This document shows, in pieces, positions 45,713 to 54,829 of a stretch of 64,000 bases of DNA. How positions within the stretch are numbered: the first letter of the stretch is position 1; every line of letters starts with the position of its first letter. A program made the position numbers and the translations under genes. The stretch lies in the IMG/VR virus record IMGVR_UViG_3300037840_000333, positions 1 to 64,000 of that record. One strand, 5' to 3'. This DNA is from a virus. The notes under the pieces were generated by a model. That model made no database searches and had not been told where the DNA came from. It worked only from the letters and a program-made list of their open reading frames with translations.

Positions 45713-46570
45713 CTAGCCAGCCGGCATGCGCCGGGTGTCGGATATGTCCGGGCTCCACACCAGCGGTCGGTGCCGGCTCTTGGTCGGGTTCACCAGCTCG
45801 ACGAACAGATCGACCTCGTACAGCCCGAGGAGCCCCTTGCTGAGGAAGTCCATCACGTCGGGCACGTCCACCGTCACGCCTTGGCGGCTGATGTGGGCCA
45901 ACCGCTGGGGGAGCGTGTTCGGCTCGTCCATGGCGTTGAGGGTGAGCTGAGCGGCGAGCACCTGGGCGGCGAGGACGCCGGCGCTCGGGGGCGGGCTCCC
46001 GTACATGTAGGTGATGCTGAAGGTCCCGGGCTGGGTGTCGGGCAGGTCCTTCAGTTGATTCACCGGCCACCCGTACCGGGCCGTTGCGGTGGCGCCCGCC
46101 GTCGGCCGGGCCCGGATGAGATTGCGCCGGCTCTGCAGGTAGTACTCGTCGCTCGGGATCAGCAGCCCGTCGATCTTGACGCTGAGGATGCTGGTCACCG
46201 GGTAGGCGCCAAGGTCAACCTCGGGCGGCTTGCTCGTGCCGTAGGTGTTCACGATGGCGCCCGGCACGCCGTAGGCGCTGGCCGCCTGGCCGGCCGACTG
46301 GTAGCCCTGGGGCACGCCGCGGTGGCCGAACCTCGTGTCGATATCGGTCGGCCGACTGTCGGGGCGCACCGTCACCGGGCCGCAGTTGCCGGTGAACTGG
46401 CGGGCGCTGGCGATGTAGAGGACCTCGCTCGCCACCGTCGCCATCTGCGCCGCCATCGCCTCGGTCGGGGGCGTCGCCAGGTTCTCGACCGCCACCGCAT
46501 CGAGCACGTCGCTCGCCGCGATCCACGGGGCGCAGGGCCCGGTGCGGGGCAGGTCGAATGTCTGCGTCAT
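45713..46570 (-). CDS. Head-tail connector (adaptor) protein, 285 aa
   Basis: Begins with a Cys-Ala-Pro-Trp segment typical of actinobacteriophage connector proteins (TGPCAPWIAASDVLDAVA), then ARQFTGNCGPVTVRP, beta-rich middle, and a helical core (VLAAQVLAAQLTLNAM). Adaptor proteins bind the portal ring and open into the neck. Position supports this. Confidence 0.65.
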   Translation of the reverse strand: MTQTFDLPRTGPCAPWIAASDVLDAVAVENLATPPTEAMAAQMATVASEVLYIASARQFTGNCGPVTVRPDSRPTDIDTRFGHRGVPQGYQSAGQAASAYGVPGAIVNTYGTSKPPEVDLGAYPVTSILSVKIDGLLIPSDEYYLQSRRNLIRARPTAGATATARYGWPVNQLKDLPDTQPGTFSITYMYGSPPPSAGVLAAQVLAAQLTLNAMDEPNTLPQRLAHISRQGVTVDVPDVMDFLSKGLLGLYEVDLFVELVNPTKSRHRPLVWSPDISDTRRMPAG

Positions 46571-46591
46571 CGGGGGCTCCTCGCCCCGACC

Positions 46592-47815
46592 TTATGCCGT
46601 GGCCGGTATGGGTGCCAGGCCGCTGACCGGCAGGGTGGCCCGGCCGGCTCGTGCGTACTGGAAGACGCGGGAGCTGTCGAACTGCCAGTCACCGAAGGGT
46701 CCCGACCCAAAGCTCGGGTTCTCGAACGCCTCCCCCTGGTACATGTTCGGCAGCAGGGCGGCGTCGAAGGTCCGGGCGTCCTCCCGCAGGTTCCGCACGC
46801 CGGGGATCACCCAGCGCCAGTACGGCAGGTAGTTGACCTGGGTGCCTCCGTTGATGGCCTTCCCCCATACCTCGATGCCCACGCCGTCGGGGTTCCCGAC
46901 GATGCCGAGGGGCGGGGACTGGTAGCCGGTGTCGTTCCCGGGGCCGGCCGTCGTGTCGCTGGCCTGGTAGTGGCCTCTCGGGGTGAGGACGCCGGTGTCC
47001 ACGAACACCGGGTCGATCGCTCCGGGGGCGATGGTGGTCGTGATGGTCTGGCTCTCGCTCACTTCCAATGCCACCGCGCCGACGCCGGCGGGCGCGGTCG
47101 TCGTGAACACGATCTTCGGCGTGTTCGTGTCGCCCGCGATCTGGAACGTGGTGCCGGACGGGACCGAGGAGGTCAGCGCCGTCACGGTGAGGCTGGTCGG
47201 GGTGCCGGTGCCGCTGGCCGCGCTGGTGGCCTGGGTGCCGATGTTCGGGATCGTCCCGAGCAACTGCTCGCCGCCGGGGGAACGACCGTAGACCTTCAGC
47301 CCGAGGGCGCCGGCCGCCGGGGTAAGCCCGCCGACCACGGCCAATCCGGCGGTGCCGCTCGCCACCGTGGCGGTGACCTCGGTGCCGATGGCGCTCTCGC
47401 CGTACTGGTTGAACTGGCTCTGACGGTAGCCGTAGGTGCCGGCGGCGAGGGAGCCGAGCGTGATCTGCCCGGTGGCCGCGGCCGTCCCGGTCGGGGCCGT
47501 CAGGGCCACGGTGTTGTCGGTGAACACGGTGCCGCCGGCGAGGATGGCGTGGAGGACCGGGTCGGGGTTCGCGACCTCGATCTGCACCGTGTAGTACTTG
47601 GGCATATCGCCGTGCTTGTAGTGCTGGGCGATGTCGCCGTTGGCCTTGATCGTCACGAGGTCAACGCCGGTCTCCATCGCCGGCGTGAACGTGAGCTTCA
47701 GCATCTGGTCGGTGACGAACACGTTGCTTCCCACCGCGGGGAACCCGTCCGAGTCGAGGGTGGAGAACCTCGTCACGTCGGAAAATACCTGGGCAGCACC
47801 ATCAGGAATAGGCAT
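46592..47815 (-). CDS. Probable major tail (tube) protein with Ig-like insert, 407 aa
   Basis: Residues 38-95 (LTFTPAMETGVDLVTIKANG and ANPDPVLHAILAGGTVF) follow the tail-tube pattern, and near the end ARTFDAALLPNMYQGEAFEN with NPSFGSGPFGDW is shared by tube proteins. Between them, residues 100-230 are Thr/Ser/Gly-rich beta repeats like Ig or fibronectin domains, which would decorate the tube. It is encoded before the connector genes, an unusual order, so a second virion role is possible. Confidence 0.6.
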   Translation of the reverse strand: MPIPDGAAQVFSDVTRFSTLDSDGFPAVGSNVFVTDQMLKLTFTPAMETGVDLVTIKANGDIAQHYKHGDMPKYYTVQIEVANPDPVLHAILAGGTVFTDNTVALTAPTGTAAATGQITLGSLAAGTYGYRQSQFNQYGESAIGTEVTATVASGTAGLAVVGGLTPAAGALGLKVYGRSPGGEQLLGTIPNIGTQATSAASGTGTPTSLTVTALTSSVPSGTTFQIAGDTNTPKIVFTTTAPAGVGAVALEVSESQTITTTIAPGAIDPVFVDTGVLTPRGHYQASDTTAGPGNDTGYQSPPLGIVGNPDGVGIEVWGKAINGGTQVNYLPYWRWVIPGVRNLREDARTFDAALLPNMYQGEAFENPSFGSGPFGDWQFDSSRVFQYARAGRATLPVSGLAPIPATA

Positions 47816-47833
47816 CGGTTGTGATTCTCCTCG

Positions 47834-49351
47834 CTAGGTGGAAAGGGTGACTCGGACGGCCGCCAGTCGGTTCTGATCCCACGTGGCGGCCGCATACCGC
47901 TGGGCTCGGATGGTCACCTGATTCGGTGCTCCCGCTTCGCTCCGGTCCAGGGCCTCGGCGAATACAGGCGGCGTGACGAATGGCTCGTCCAGCCGCACCG
48001 ATACCAGGTCCGTCGCGAACATCCAGGCCGTGCCGGCCGTCGGGGTGGCGTTGGCATTGCCGATGGGCCCGGTGGCGCCGCTCGTCGGGTAGCCGCTCCC
48101 GGGCACGATGATGTTGTCCATCACGCTGAGCAGCAGGCTTCCCACCCGTCGGGCGCCGAGCAGGTTGGGGCTCGTCTCGGGGGCGACGTGCAGCACGCCC
48201 TGGCCGCCGAACCCGGTGTTGGCGAGGTAGTCCTCGAGGATTTGGATGCCCCGGGTGATGGTCGGCGGTCCTCCGCCCGGGGTCAGGTCGCTGGCCGCCA
48301 GCGTGCCGCCTCCGCTGCTCGGGGTGCCGCTTTGGGTCAGGAAGGCGTTGAGCCCTCCCGCCGGCCCGGTGGCGTCGTACATGGGCCCGGTGAGGGTGTT
48401 CTGAGCGAAGGCGCCGCTCCAAAACTCCCGTTCGATGGCGTTCGGCGTGGCGTTGTCGAGCAGGCGCAGGGCCCGGCCCGTCCAGTCCCTTACCTGCCAG
48501 TTGAAGGCGGAGCAGGTGTCCTCGACCTGGATCAGGAATGGGACGAATCCGACCTGGGCCAGGTTCGTGTAGGTCCCGGGGCCGCCGGTCGTGTTGCTCA
48601 CCGGCACGGTCACGCCGCTCGGGGTGGCGGTGCCGTCGTCCAGGTAGCTGTTCGTGGCGGTGCTGGCGAGGAAGTGGACCGTCGAGGAGTGGGTCCGGCC
48701 GTAGACGTTGTAGCTCGTGGCGCCGGCGATGGCCGGCCAGCTCAGCGCGGCACTCCCGGTGGTCACGGCCACGGTCACCGTCGAGCTGCCGACCGTCTCG
48801 CCGTTCGCGTTGACGGCCGTCACCTTGTAGTCGTAGCTGGCGGTCGTCAGGCTATGGCTTCCGCCGGCGCTGTTCACTCCCACCGGCACGGGGACGCCCA
48901 GGGCGGGCAGGTCGATGGTCTGGCCGCACGGGTCCGCCAGCACGCCCTGGGACTGATTCTCGGGGGCGTAGGCGAAGCCACCCGTCCACCGGCTGCCTCG
49001 GGTGGCCGGGTAGATGCTCGCCGGCAGGGTGTCCACGGTGACGCCGACGTTCTCCTCGGCCTGTTTCAGCTCCATGTCGTCCATGACGCCGACGGCCGCC
49101 ACGAGGGCGTTGCGCTCCTCGACGGCCTTCCGCCAGGCCTCGTCGCCCGGCGGCTTGTCCCACACGTGGCCCTCTAGCTCCAAGTCGAAGCGGCGCAGCC
49201 AGCCGGCCGCGCTGAGGCTCGGGCCGCCGCCTGGGCCGAAGGTGTCCGTGTTGACGTCCGGCATCAACGCGCTCGCCACGATGTTGAGCTGCGGTGGTTT
49301 CGGCGGGGGCGGCGCCGCCACCGGGGCGTACAGCCTGGGGGCCATCGCCAT
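47834..49351 (-). CDS. Virion structural protein with fibronectin-like insert, 505 aa
   Basis: It follows the capsid gene. The N-terminus is Pro-rich, then helical. Residues about 165-260 (ASYDYKVTAVNANGETVGSS and SYNVYGRTHSSTVHFL) form a fibronectin type III-like domain. The C-terminal part (IQILEDYLANTGFGGQGVLH and VRVTLST end) resembles head or tail proteins of actinobacteriophages of unknown role. Capsid decoration or a tail component are both possible. Confidence 0.58.
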   Translation of the reverse strand: MAMAPRLYAPVAAPPPPKPPQLNIVASALMPDVNTDTFGPGGGPSLSAAGWLRRFDLELEGHVWDKPPGDEAWRKAVEERNALVAAVGVMDDMELKQAEENVGVTVDTLPASIYPATRGSRWTGGFAYAPENQSQGVLADPCGQTIDLPALGVPVPVGVNSAGGSHSLTTASYDYKVTAVNANGETVGSSTVTVAVTTGSAALSWPAIAGATSYNVYGRTHSSTVHFLASTATNSYLDDGTATPSGVTVPVSNTTGGPGTYTNLAQVGFVPFLIQVEDTCSAFNWQVRDWTGRALRLLDNATPNAIEREFWSGAFAQNTLTGPMYDATGPAGGLNAFLTQSGTPSSGGGTLAASDLTPGGGPPTITRGIQILEDYLANTGFGGQGVLHVAPETSPNLLGARRVGSLLLSVMDNIIVPGSGYPTSGATGPIGNANATPTAGTAWMFATDLVSVRLDEPFVTPPVFAEALDRSEAGAPNQVTIRAQRYAAATWDQNRLAAVRVTLST

Positions 49352-49353
49352 CG

Positions 49354-49440
49354 CTAGCTCCTCCGCCTGGCACGGCCGCGCCTCAACGCACCACCACCAG
49401 GAGCGTCAAGGCGGGCCGAAGCCAGGAAGGTGTCTCGCAT
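49354..49440 (-). CDS. Possible 28-aa basic peptide
   Basis: A short frame from ATG 49440 begins 11 bp past the capsid gene stop and reads MRDTFLASARLDAPGG, then an Arg-rich end. It covers most of the 99-bp gap and contains the ribosome binding site of the next gene. Coding is uncertain. Confidence 0.3.
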   Translation of the reverse strand: MRDTFLASARLDAPGGGALRRGRARRRS

Positions 49441-49450
49441 GCTTGTCCGG

Positions 49451-51364
49451 CTACTCGTGGTAGGTCGGGGATCCGGCCGCCGAGCTGATGCCCGTCGGGA
49501 GGACCGTCTGTTGGACCTGATATGCCTCGATGCCTCGGAAGGCCAGACCCTCAAAGGTCTCGGTGAAGGTCTCGTAGTCGTTGGTGGCGTCGAGCAGCGA
49601 GTCCCGCACGACCCCGAGGTCGAGCCGGCCGCCGTCGAGGAACTGGAACGTGCCCTCCACGTAGAGGAACCACACGAGCTGGAACGCTCCGTCGCTGGTC
49701 TGGCCGGGCCATTGCGGCTGGGCACCGGCGGTCATCACCGGGAAGAACTGCGCCGTGATGGCGCCGCCGCCCGTCCCGTAGGTGCCGGCCTTCAGGCCGT
49801 CGAGCGTCCAGATGATGTTGCTGATGCCTCGGGCGCTGAACCAGTCCTCGATCTCGGCGTCGCTGATGGCGAGCACGTTGATGGAGCCGGCGTTGTCGTG
49901 CGCAGCCTCTCGGGCCATGTCGCTGCGGAACAGCCCCTTGGCCCAGGCCGGGAAGATGGCCGTCAGCCCGATGTTGTCGGGGAATCGGTGGCTGTACCGA
50001 TACTGCTCGACGGTCAGGTCCACGGTCGGGAGCAGGTCCCGCACCGCACCGAGATAGTGCTGGGGGACAACCTGCTTCGTGTTGGCCGCCAGCAGGGTCA
50101 GCAGCTCCAACTCGGCCTCTCGGGCGGTGACCGCCACGGCCTGCTGGGTGTTGGCCGCCACCTGCTCGGGGGCGAAGCGGCTCTGCATGTTGCCGAACTG
50201 CACCCGGGTGGTCACGGCGTTCACGTAGACCAACTGCTCGGCGCCGCAGGCGACCGTCCACACCGGCTTGGTCGCTCCGCCCGGGCTGGCGTCGGTCGCC
50301 TCGGTCCAGATTCCGGTCGAGAGTCCGGCGCCGCTGGCGGTGCCCTGCAAGCTGGGCACGCCGATGTCGGGCGGGCTCACGAATCGGATACCGCCTCGGG
50401 TCGCCTGGAAGGCGGGCAGGCCGTCACGCAGTGGGCGGTCGGCCGTGCTCCACGTCGGGACGGCGTAGTCCACGTTGACCGGGAGGCAGATGCCGCCGGT
50501 CGCGACGAGGGCGCCGGTCTGGCGGTCGGCCCGGGGGGCGCCGAAGTCACACACGGCGTTGATGCGCTCCGTGTTCACGTCGGCGTCTCCGCCAAGCTGG
50601 CGCTCCTTCGGGTACTCCCAATGGGCGCTCGCCACGAGCTGCTGGCTGAAGTCGTGGGCGCTCTGCAGCGTCCGCAGACGCTCGGCCATCGCCTCGGCCA
50701 GTGCCGTCGGGTCCTCCAAGGGCGTCCCGGGCGGAATGTGATGGTTGCCGGCGGTGGCGACGATGCTCGCTCCATACGGGGCCGGGGTGGGCTGGTCGGG
50801 GCTGGCCTGGGCCGGCCCGGTGGCCGCGGCCATGGCCGGGATCATGCCGCTGCTCCCGATGGAGCCTCGGGCCGGCTGGGCGCTGGCCGCTACGGGCACG
50901 AGCGGGTTGCCGGCGTCGTCGGTCGCCGGCTGGCCCTCGCCCTCGGGCGCCTGCTCCTTGGCCTTGGCCGCCTTGGCCCGCTTCTCCTCGTCGGTCTCCT
51001 CCTCGCCCTCGGCGGGCGCCTCGCCCTCGACAGGTGCCGGCGCTCCCTCGGGGGCAACCTCCTCGGGTGCCGTCTCGGGGGCCTCGTCCTTCGGCGGGTT
51101 GCGCAGGGCGTCGGCCCGCTCCCGCATGTCGGCCCGCTTCTGAGCGGTCTCAGCGGCCTCGGCCTCGCGCCGGGTGACCTCGCCGCGCACGGACTCCATG
51201 CCGTTGATGAGGTACTCCATGTCGGACACGGAATCGGCGGTCGCCTCGGCGTCCGGCACCTTCGCCATGTCATCGAACGTGGTGTCGATGAGCCCCTGGA
51301 GCTCGGTCAGCTCCTCGGGGGTCAGATTCTGCAGGTTTTCGAGAAGCTGCCGGATACGGTCCAT
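49451..51364 (-). CDS. Major capsid protein with N-terminal scaffold region, 637 aa
   Basis: ATG 51364 is chosen for its AAAGGAG ribosome binding site and the helical start MDRIRQLLENLQNLTPEELT. Residues 1-90 are coiled coil (scaffold/delta-like), 90-190 are an acidic, Ala/Pro/Glu-rich linker, and residues about 270-620 form the HK97-type capsid core (NAVCDFGAPRADRQTGALVA, FQATRGGIRFVSPPDIGVPS, RFPDNIGLTAIFPAWAKGL). The N-terminal part is probably removed by the protease encoded upstream. Confidence 0.85.
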   Translation of the reverse strand: MDRIRQLLENLQNLTPEELTELQGLIDTTFDDMAKVPDAEATADSVSDMEYLINGMESVRGEVTRREAEAAETAQKRADMRERADALRNPPKDEAPETAPEEVAPEGAPAPVEGEAPAEGEEETDEEKRAKAAKAKEQAPEGEGQPATDDAGNPLVPVAASAQPARGSIGSSGMIPAMAAATGPAQASPDQPTPAPYGASIVATAGNHHIPPGTPLEDPTALAEAMAERLRTLQSAHDFSQQLVASAHWEYPKERQLGGDADVNTERINAVCDFGAPRADRQTGALVATGGICLPVNVDYAVPTWSTADRPLRDGLPAFQATRGGIRFVSPPDIGVPSLQGTASGAGLSTGIWTEATDASPGGATKPVWTVACGAEQLVYVNAVTTRVQFGNMQSRFAPEQVAANTQQAVAVTAREAELELLTLLAANTKQVVPQHYLGAVRDLLPTVDLTVEQYRYSHRFPDNIGLTAIFPAWAKGLFRSDMAREAAHDNAGSINVLAISDAEIEDWFSARGISNIIWTLDGLKAGTYGTGGGAITAQFFPVMTAGAQPQWPGQTSDGAFQLVWFLYVEGTFQFLDGGRLDLGVVRDSLLDATNDYETFTETFEGLAFRGIEAYQVQQTVLPTGISSAAGSPTYHE

Positions 51365-51419
51365 GAGGGTCTGTGCTCCTTTTGAGCTGGCGCGTGGTGC
51401 CTGTGATTGAGGGCGACCG

Positions 51420-51460
51420 GGCGCTAAGACCCTGCATCTCGATAGCTCGGCGCTAAGACC
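51420..51460. repeat. Direct repeat of a 12-mer in the capsid gene leader
   Basis: GGCGCTAAGACC occurs at 51420..51431 and 51449..51460, 29 bp apart, in the 139-bp gap before the capsid gene. The leader has no other gene. Paired sites at nearly three helical turns suggest a regulator binding upstream of the most abundant virion protein. Confidence 0.6.
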
Positions 51461-51503
51461 GCAGCTACTTGGATCGAGAGTCTGACCTGTCCGAAACGTG
51501 AAA

Positions 51504-51719
51504 TCAAGCACCCTCGCTCGGGGGGGCCTGGTCGGCGGCGTCGCACTGGCTGCACCAACCGTCGATCAGCTTCGTGCCGCAGTCGGGGCAGTGGGTCAGC
51601 CCGGGGGGTCTCGGCCATCGCTCCTGGGGCTCGCCCGTCCACCACGGGCGCAGGTCGGGCGGCTCGCCTCGTGTGCTCCAACCGGATAGATCGGCGCCTG
51701 GGTGACGGCGCCGTGGCAC
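51504..51719 (-). CDS. Zinc-ribbon protein, 71 aa
   Basis: GTG 51719 lies next to the protease stop. The C-terminal half has CPDCGTKLIDGWCSQCD, a four-cysteine zinc ribbon. It sits between protease and capsid genes. Function unknown. Confidence 0.6.
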   Translation of the reverse strand: MPRRRHPGADLSGWSTRGEPPDLRPWWTGEPQERWPRPPGLTHCPDCGTKLIDGWCSQCDAADQAPPSEGA

Positions 51720-51720
51720 G

Positions 51721-54687
51721 TCAGGCCCGGATGGACTCCGCCCGTGCTCGCAGGCGCTCCATCGCCAACCCGAACACAGGGCGTAGCCCTCGCTCCATCC
51801 GCTCTAGCCGCTCCTCGATGGTCGGGGTGTGCAGCTCCTCGGGCAGGTGGAACATGGGTACGCCGGCTGCCACCAGTCGGGTGACCTCGCCGCTGTGCGG
51901 GTTCTTGGTCGCCATCACCATCGGGAACCCGGCGTTGTTCACGAACAGCACGTTCGTCAGCTCCCGGCCGGCTCCCCACGGGCGCCAATCGCCGCTCGGC
52001 GGGTTGGCCCGCAGGGTGAACACCTGCTCCTCGGTGGCGCTCGGGTGCAGGGCACCGTGGATCCAGATGCCGAACTTGTCCTCGCCGGCCCGCACGAGGG
52101 CGGTCGTCAGCCCGCTGTTGTCGTAGTGGGCCATGGCCCGGTGGTAGTCCATGCTCTCGCCGGCGTGGCCGGTGTCCGCCGTCATCCGTCCGACGCCGAT
52201 GATCTGGCCCTCGGCCGTCACCACCCGTCCGTCACCGTGGAATCGCTCGTAGTTGCTTCGGCTCCTCGGCGCCATGATGCACTGGCCGTTGTTGAGGAAG
52301 GCGGGCGACTGGTGGCACACGCCCCACTGAGCGATGTGGCCGAAGACCTCGCCCTCCTCCGTCACGGTGATCGGACAGGCGAACTTTCCGCTCGGCTTGC
52401 CGGTCTTCGGGTTCACGGTCTCGCCCACCCGGGGGTCGCCGTCGATGAACGCCGGGTCGTCGAACCACACCGACGGGGGGTGGAGCAGGCTCGGGCCCTG
52501 GGCCGTGACGCTGGCGACCAGCGCCTCCTCCTCCGCCTCGCTGCACGGCACACAGGGCTCCTCGTCCACGTAGCGGATCGCCATCTGCGCCTCCGCCGGC
52601 GCCTTCGGCAGCGTGCCCTCGGGCACGTTCGTGCCGTCGCCGAGGACGATGAACGCGCCCTCAAAGGCAGCGAACGGGCAGACGGTGATGCCCATTACCT
52701 GGCCCTCGACCAGGTGGTCCATCAGCGGCACGTCGAACACGTCCACGCCGGCCTCGACAGGTCCGGGGGTCGTCTGCACCGTGGCGTTGCCCACGTCGAT
52801 GCTGACGCCCATGCGCCCCATCTGCTCCAAGATGCCGGCCCACTCCACGCCGTCGTCGGTGGTGAGCAGGTGGCCCGTCGCCTTTCCGGTCGTCCCGTCC
52901 CGCTCGATAGCGTCCACCCGGCCGATGAGGACGGCCGGATCGTTCGGGCTGAATCCGCTCGGGTCGTGGGGGCTCGTCTTCAACCCCATCAGGGCCAGCG
53001 GGGGCGTGCGCCAGGTCAGCCCGCTCGTGTCGGGGGTCGGCGCGTCGATCATGCGCCCGTCGCCGGTCGGCGCTCCCTCGATCCAGGCCACCGGGATCGT
53101 GAACTGCGGGCCGAGGGTCATGCTCGGGGTCGGGTCGAGCGGGGGCAGGCCCGTGGGCTCGGGCGGCATGGCCGGGGCCTTGGGCGGTCCGTCGGAAGGT
53201 GGCGGGGGTGGCGGGGCGAACGCCTCCGCCTCGGCGCCGGCTTTCTCCTCACCCGCGGCGACGGGTGCCGGGGTCGGGGCCACGTCGGGCTGGCTCACCA
53301 CGTCACCGGCCGGGATCATGCCGGGGCAGTTGCAGCTCGTGCAGGGTCCACTGTTGCCGCCTAGCTCGGGGTCGTCCTCGTGCTCGGCGCCGGTGTGGCC
53401 GCACTGCGGGTTCTGGCAGATTTCGGCGTCCTCGATGTCGCCGGGCCCTGGCCCGTTGTCATCGGCGTCGTTCGGCACGCCGTCGGCGTTGCCGGGGGTC
53501 GTGTTGCCGCCGGGGGTGGGGGCGAATCCCGTCTGGCCGTTCGTGCTGGCCGCGGCCGGCGGTGGCGGTGGCGGGCCCTTGGCCGGCGGTGGGGGCGGCG
53601 TGGGTGCCTTCGGCGGTGGCGGTGGGCCCTTCGTGGCGTCGGGCTCGCTGGCGTCGGCCGCCTGGTCGGTCACCACGCCGTCCATTATCTTGCTGGCCTG
53701 CTCCAACCCGGCGAGGACCTTGGCGTCCTTCGGATCGCTCTTGGAATCCGGGTCGCCCTGCTGCAGCTCGACAGCGTGGTCCACGGCCGCCTTGGCCGCG
53801 GCCACGGCCTCGGTGATGGTGCTGTCCGCCTTGGCGTCCGCTGGGGAGCCCGGTGCCGCCTTGTCGGGCGGGGCTGGGGGTGTTGGCGCCTTGCCGCCCG
53901 GCGGGGGCGGAGGGGCAGCAGGAGGGGCGTGTGGCGGCGGAGGGGGCGGTGGAGCGAACTGCGCCAGGAGCTGGCCGCGCTCGTCGTCGTTGAGGTCCGC
54001 GAGCCGCTGGGCGAACTCCTCGACCTGGGCGCTGGCCTTCAGGCTGCCGTCGCTGTTCCAGTTGTCGGGGATCTTGCTGGCACACCCGAGGGAGCTGGCC
54101 CGGGACATGATGTGCTTGCGGATGGCGTTGTGGCCGGCGCTCCCCCGGCCCACGGCGCTGATGGCGGTGCTCACGCTGTTGTCGCCGTCGCAGGTAGTGA
54201 TGGGATAGCTGCCATCGGGCATGGCCGCGCCACTGCTCGCCGCCTTGTCCCGCTCGGCCTGGCTGATGAACGTCCAGTAGGGCTCGGTGCCCAGCCGCTC
54301 CCGGGCCTCGGCCGTTACGGCTTCGTAGCTGGCCTGCAGCTCGACGGCTAGGGCCTCGGCCTGCTCGGCGGTGAACGACGCAATCAGCGCGTCTCGGGTC
54401 ATCGGCATGGCGGCATTCTCCCCCATCTTGGTTGCGGTGTCACGGACGGTATGGTCCTCGCTCCCGGCCGGCCCTCCGCACACGCTGATGTGCCGAAGCT
54501 GGCAGAAGCCCTCGGGGCTGTCGAGGTGCTCGGACATGACGCTCACGCAGTCATCGAAGTCACCCGGGCTGCACCAACTGATCTGGCCGTCGGCGCCGTC
54601 CTCGACCCACTTGATGAGCGGTGCCGCATCGCCGCCGGCGAAGGCGGCCATTACCTCGTCAGGTGGTCGGCGGGCTGGCGTCGTCAC
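51721..54687 (-). CDS. Capsid maturation protease, 988 aa
   Basis: GTG 54687 has a GGAGG ribosome binding site. Residues about 175-215 (HNAIRKHIMSRASSLGCAS then IPDNWNSDG) are a segment found in actinobacteriophage maturation proteases. A Pro-rich/acidic region of about 300 residues follows. The protease-like core is at about 540-690 (GLTWRTPPLALMGLK and VPLMDHLVEGQVMGIT), and a further conserved C-terminal domain has SRSNYERFHGDGRVV, GKT-free GHAGESMDYHRAMAHYDN, and SGDWRPWGAGRE. It would cleave the capsid scaffold region during head maturation. The catalytic residues could not be fixed by eye. Confidence 0.72.
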   Translation of the reverse strand: MTTPARRPPDEVMAAFAGGDAAPLIKWVEDGADGQISWCSPGDFDDCVSVMSEHLDSPEGFCQLRHISVCGGPAGSEDHTVRDTATKMGENAAMPMTRDALIASFTAEQAEALAVELQASYEAVTAEARERLGTEPYWTFISQAERDKAASSGAAMPDGSYPITTCDGDNSVSTAISAVGRGSAGHNAIRKHIMSRASSLGCASKIPDNWNSDGSLKASAQVEEFAQRLADLNDDERGQLLAQFAPPPPPPPHAPPAAPPPPPGGKAPTPPAPPDKAAPGSPADAKADSTITEAVAAAKAAVDHAVELQQGDPDSKSDPKDAKVLAGLEQASKIMDGVVTDQAADASEPDATKGPPPPPKAPTPPPPPAKGPPPPPPAAASTNGQTGFAPTPGGNTTPGNADGVPNDADDNGPGPGDIEDAEICQNPQCGHTGAEHEDDPELGGNSGPCTSCNCPGMIPAGDVVSQPDVAPTPAPVAAGEEKAGAEAEAFAPPPPPPSDGPPKAPAMPPEPTGLPPLDPTPSMTLGPQFTIPVAWIEGAPTGDGRMIDAPTPDTSGLTWRTPPLALMGLKTSPHDPSGFSPNDPAVLIGRVDAIERDGTTGKATGHLLTTDDGVEWAGILEQMGRMGVSIDVGNATVQTTPGPVEAGVDVFDVPLMDHLVEGQVMGITVCPFAAFEGAFIVLGDGTNVPEGTLPKAPAEAQMAIRYVDEEPCVPCSEAEEEALVASVTAQGPSLLHPPSVWFDDPAFIDGDPRVGETVNPKTGKPSGKFACPITVTEEGEVFGHIAQWGVCHQSPAFLNNGQCIMAPRSRSNYERFHGDGRVVTAEGQIIGVGRMTADTGHAGESMDYHRAMAHYDNSGLTTALVRAGEDKFGIWIHGALHPSATEEQVFTLRANPPSGDWRPWGAGRELTNVLFVNNAGFPMVMATKNPHSGEVTRLVAAGVPMFHLPEELHTPTIEERLERMERGLRPVFGLAMERLRARAESIRA

Positions 54688-54820
54688 TCTTGCCTCCGAA
54701 CAGAACCCGGAACACCTTTTGCCGCACGGCCTGGGCTGAGACCGGGCTCAGGGGAACGCCGGCGCGCATCTGGCGAATCCTCGCCCGGGTCTGTTGCAAC
54801 TGCTCGGTGGTGAGTGCCAC
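54659..54820 (-). CDS. Small basic protein, 53 aa
   Basis: From GTG 54820 the frame reads MALTTEQLQQTRARIRQMRA, then AVRQKVFRVLFGG, and ends inside the protease gene (29-bp overlap). The composition and codon use look coding, and it fills most of the 142-bp gap between portal and protease genes. Possibly a small head assembly factor. Confidence 0.5.
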   Translation of the reverse strand: MALTTEQLQQTRARIRQMRAGVPLSPVSAQAVRQKVFRVLFGGKSDDASPPTT

Positions 54821-54829
54821 GGGCGAATC

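Noticed and set aside
721-45715. Frequent GCTAGC hexamers as a genome-wide signal
   Set aside because: At this base composition the hexamer alone is expected many times by chance. Only the extended 20-mer and 15-mer patterns were kept.
45554-47824. 756-codon open frame on the plus strand
   Set aside because: Its product is low-complexity Gly/Arg/Val/His sequence with no pattern, opposite to the connector and tail-tube-like genes.
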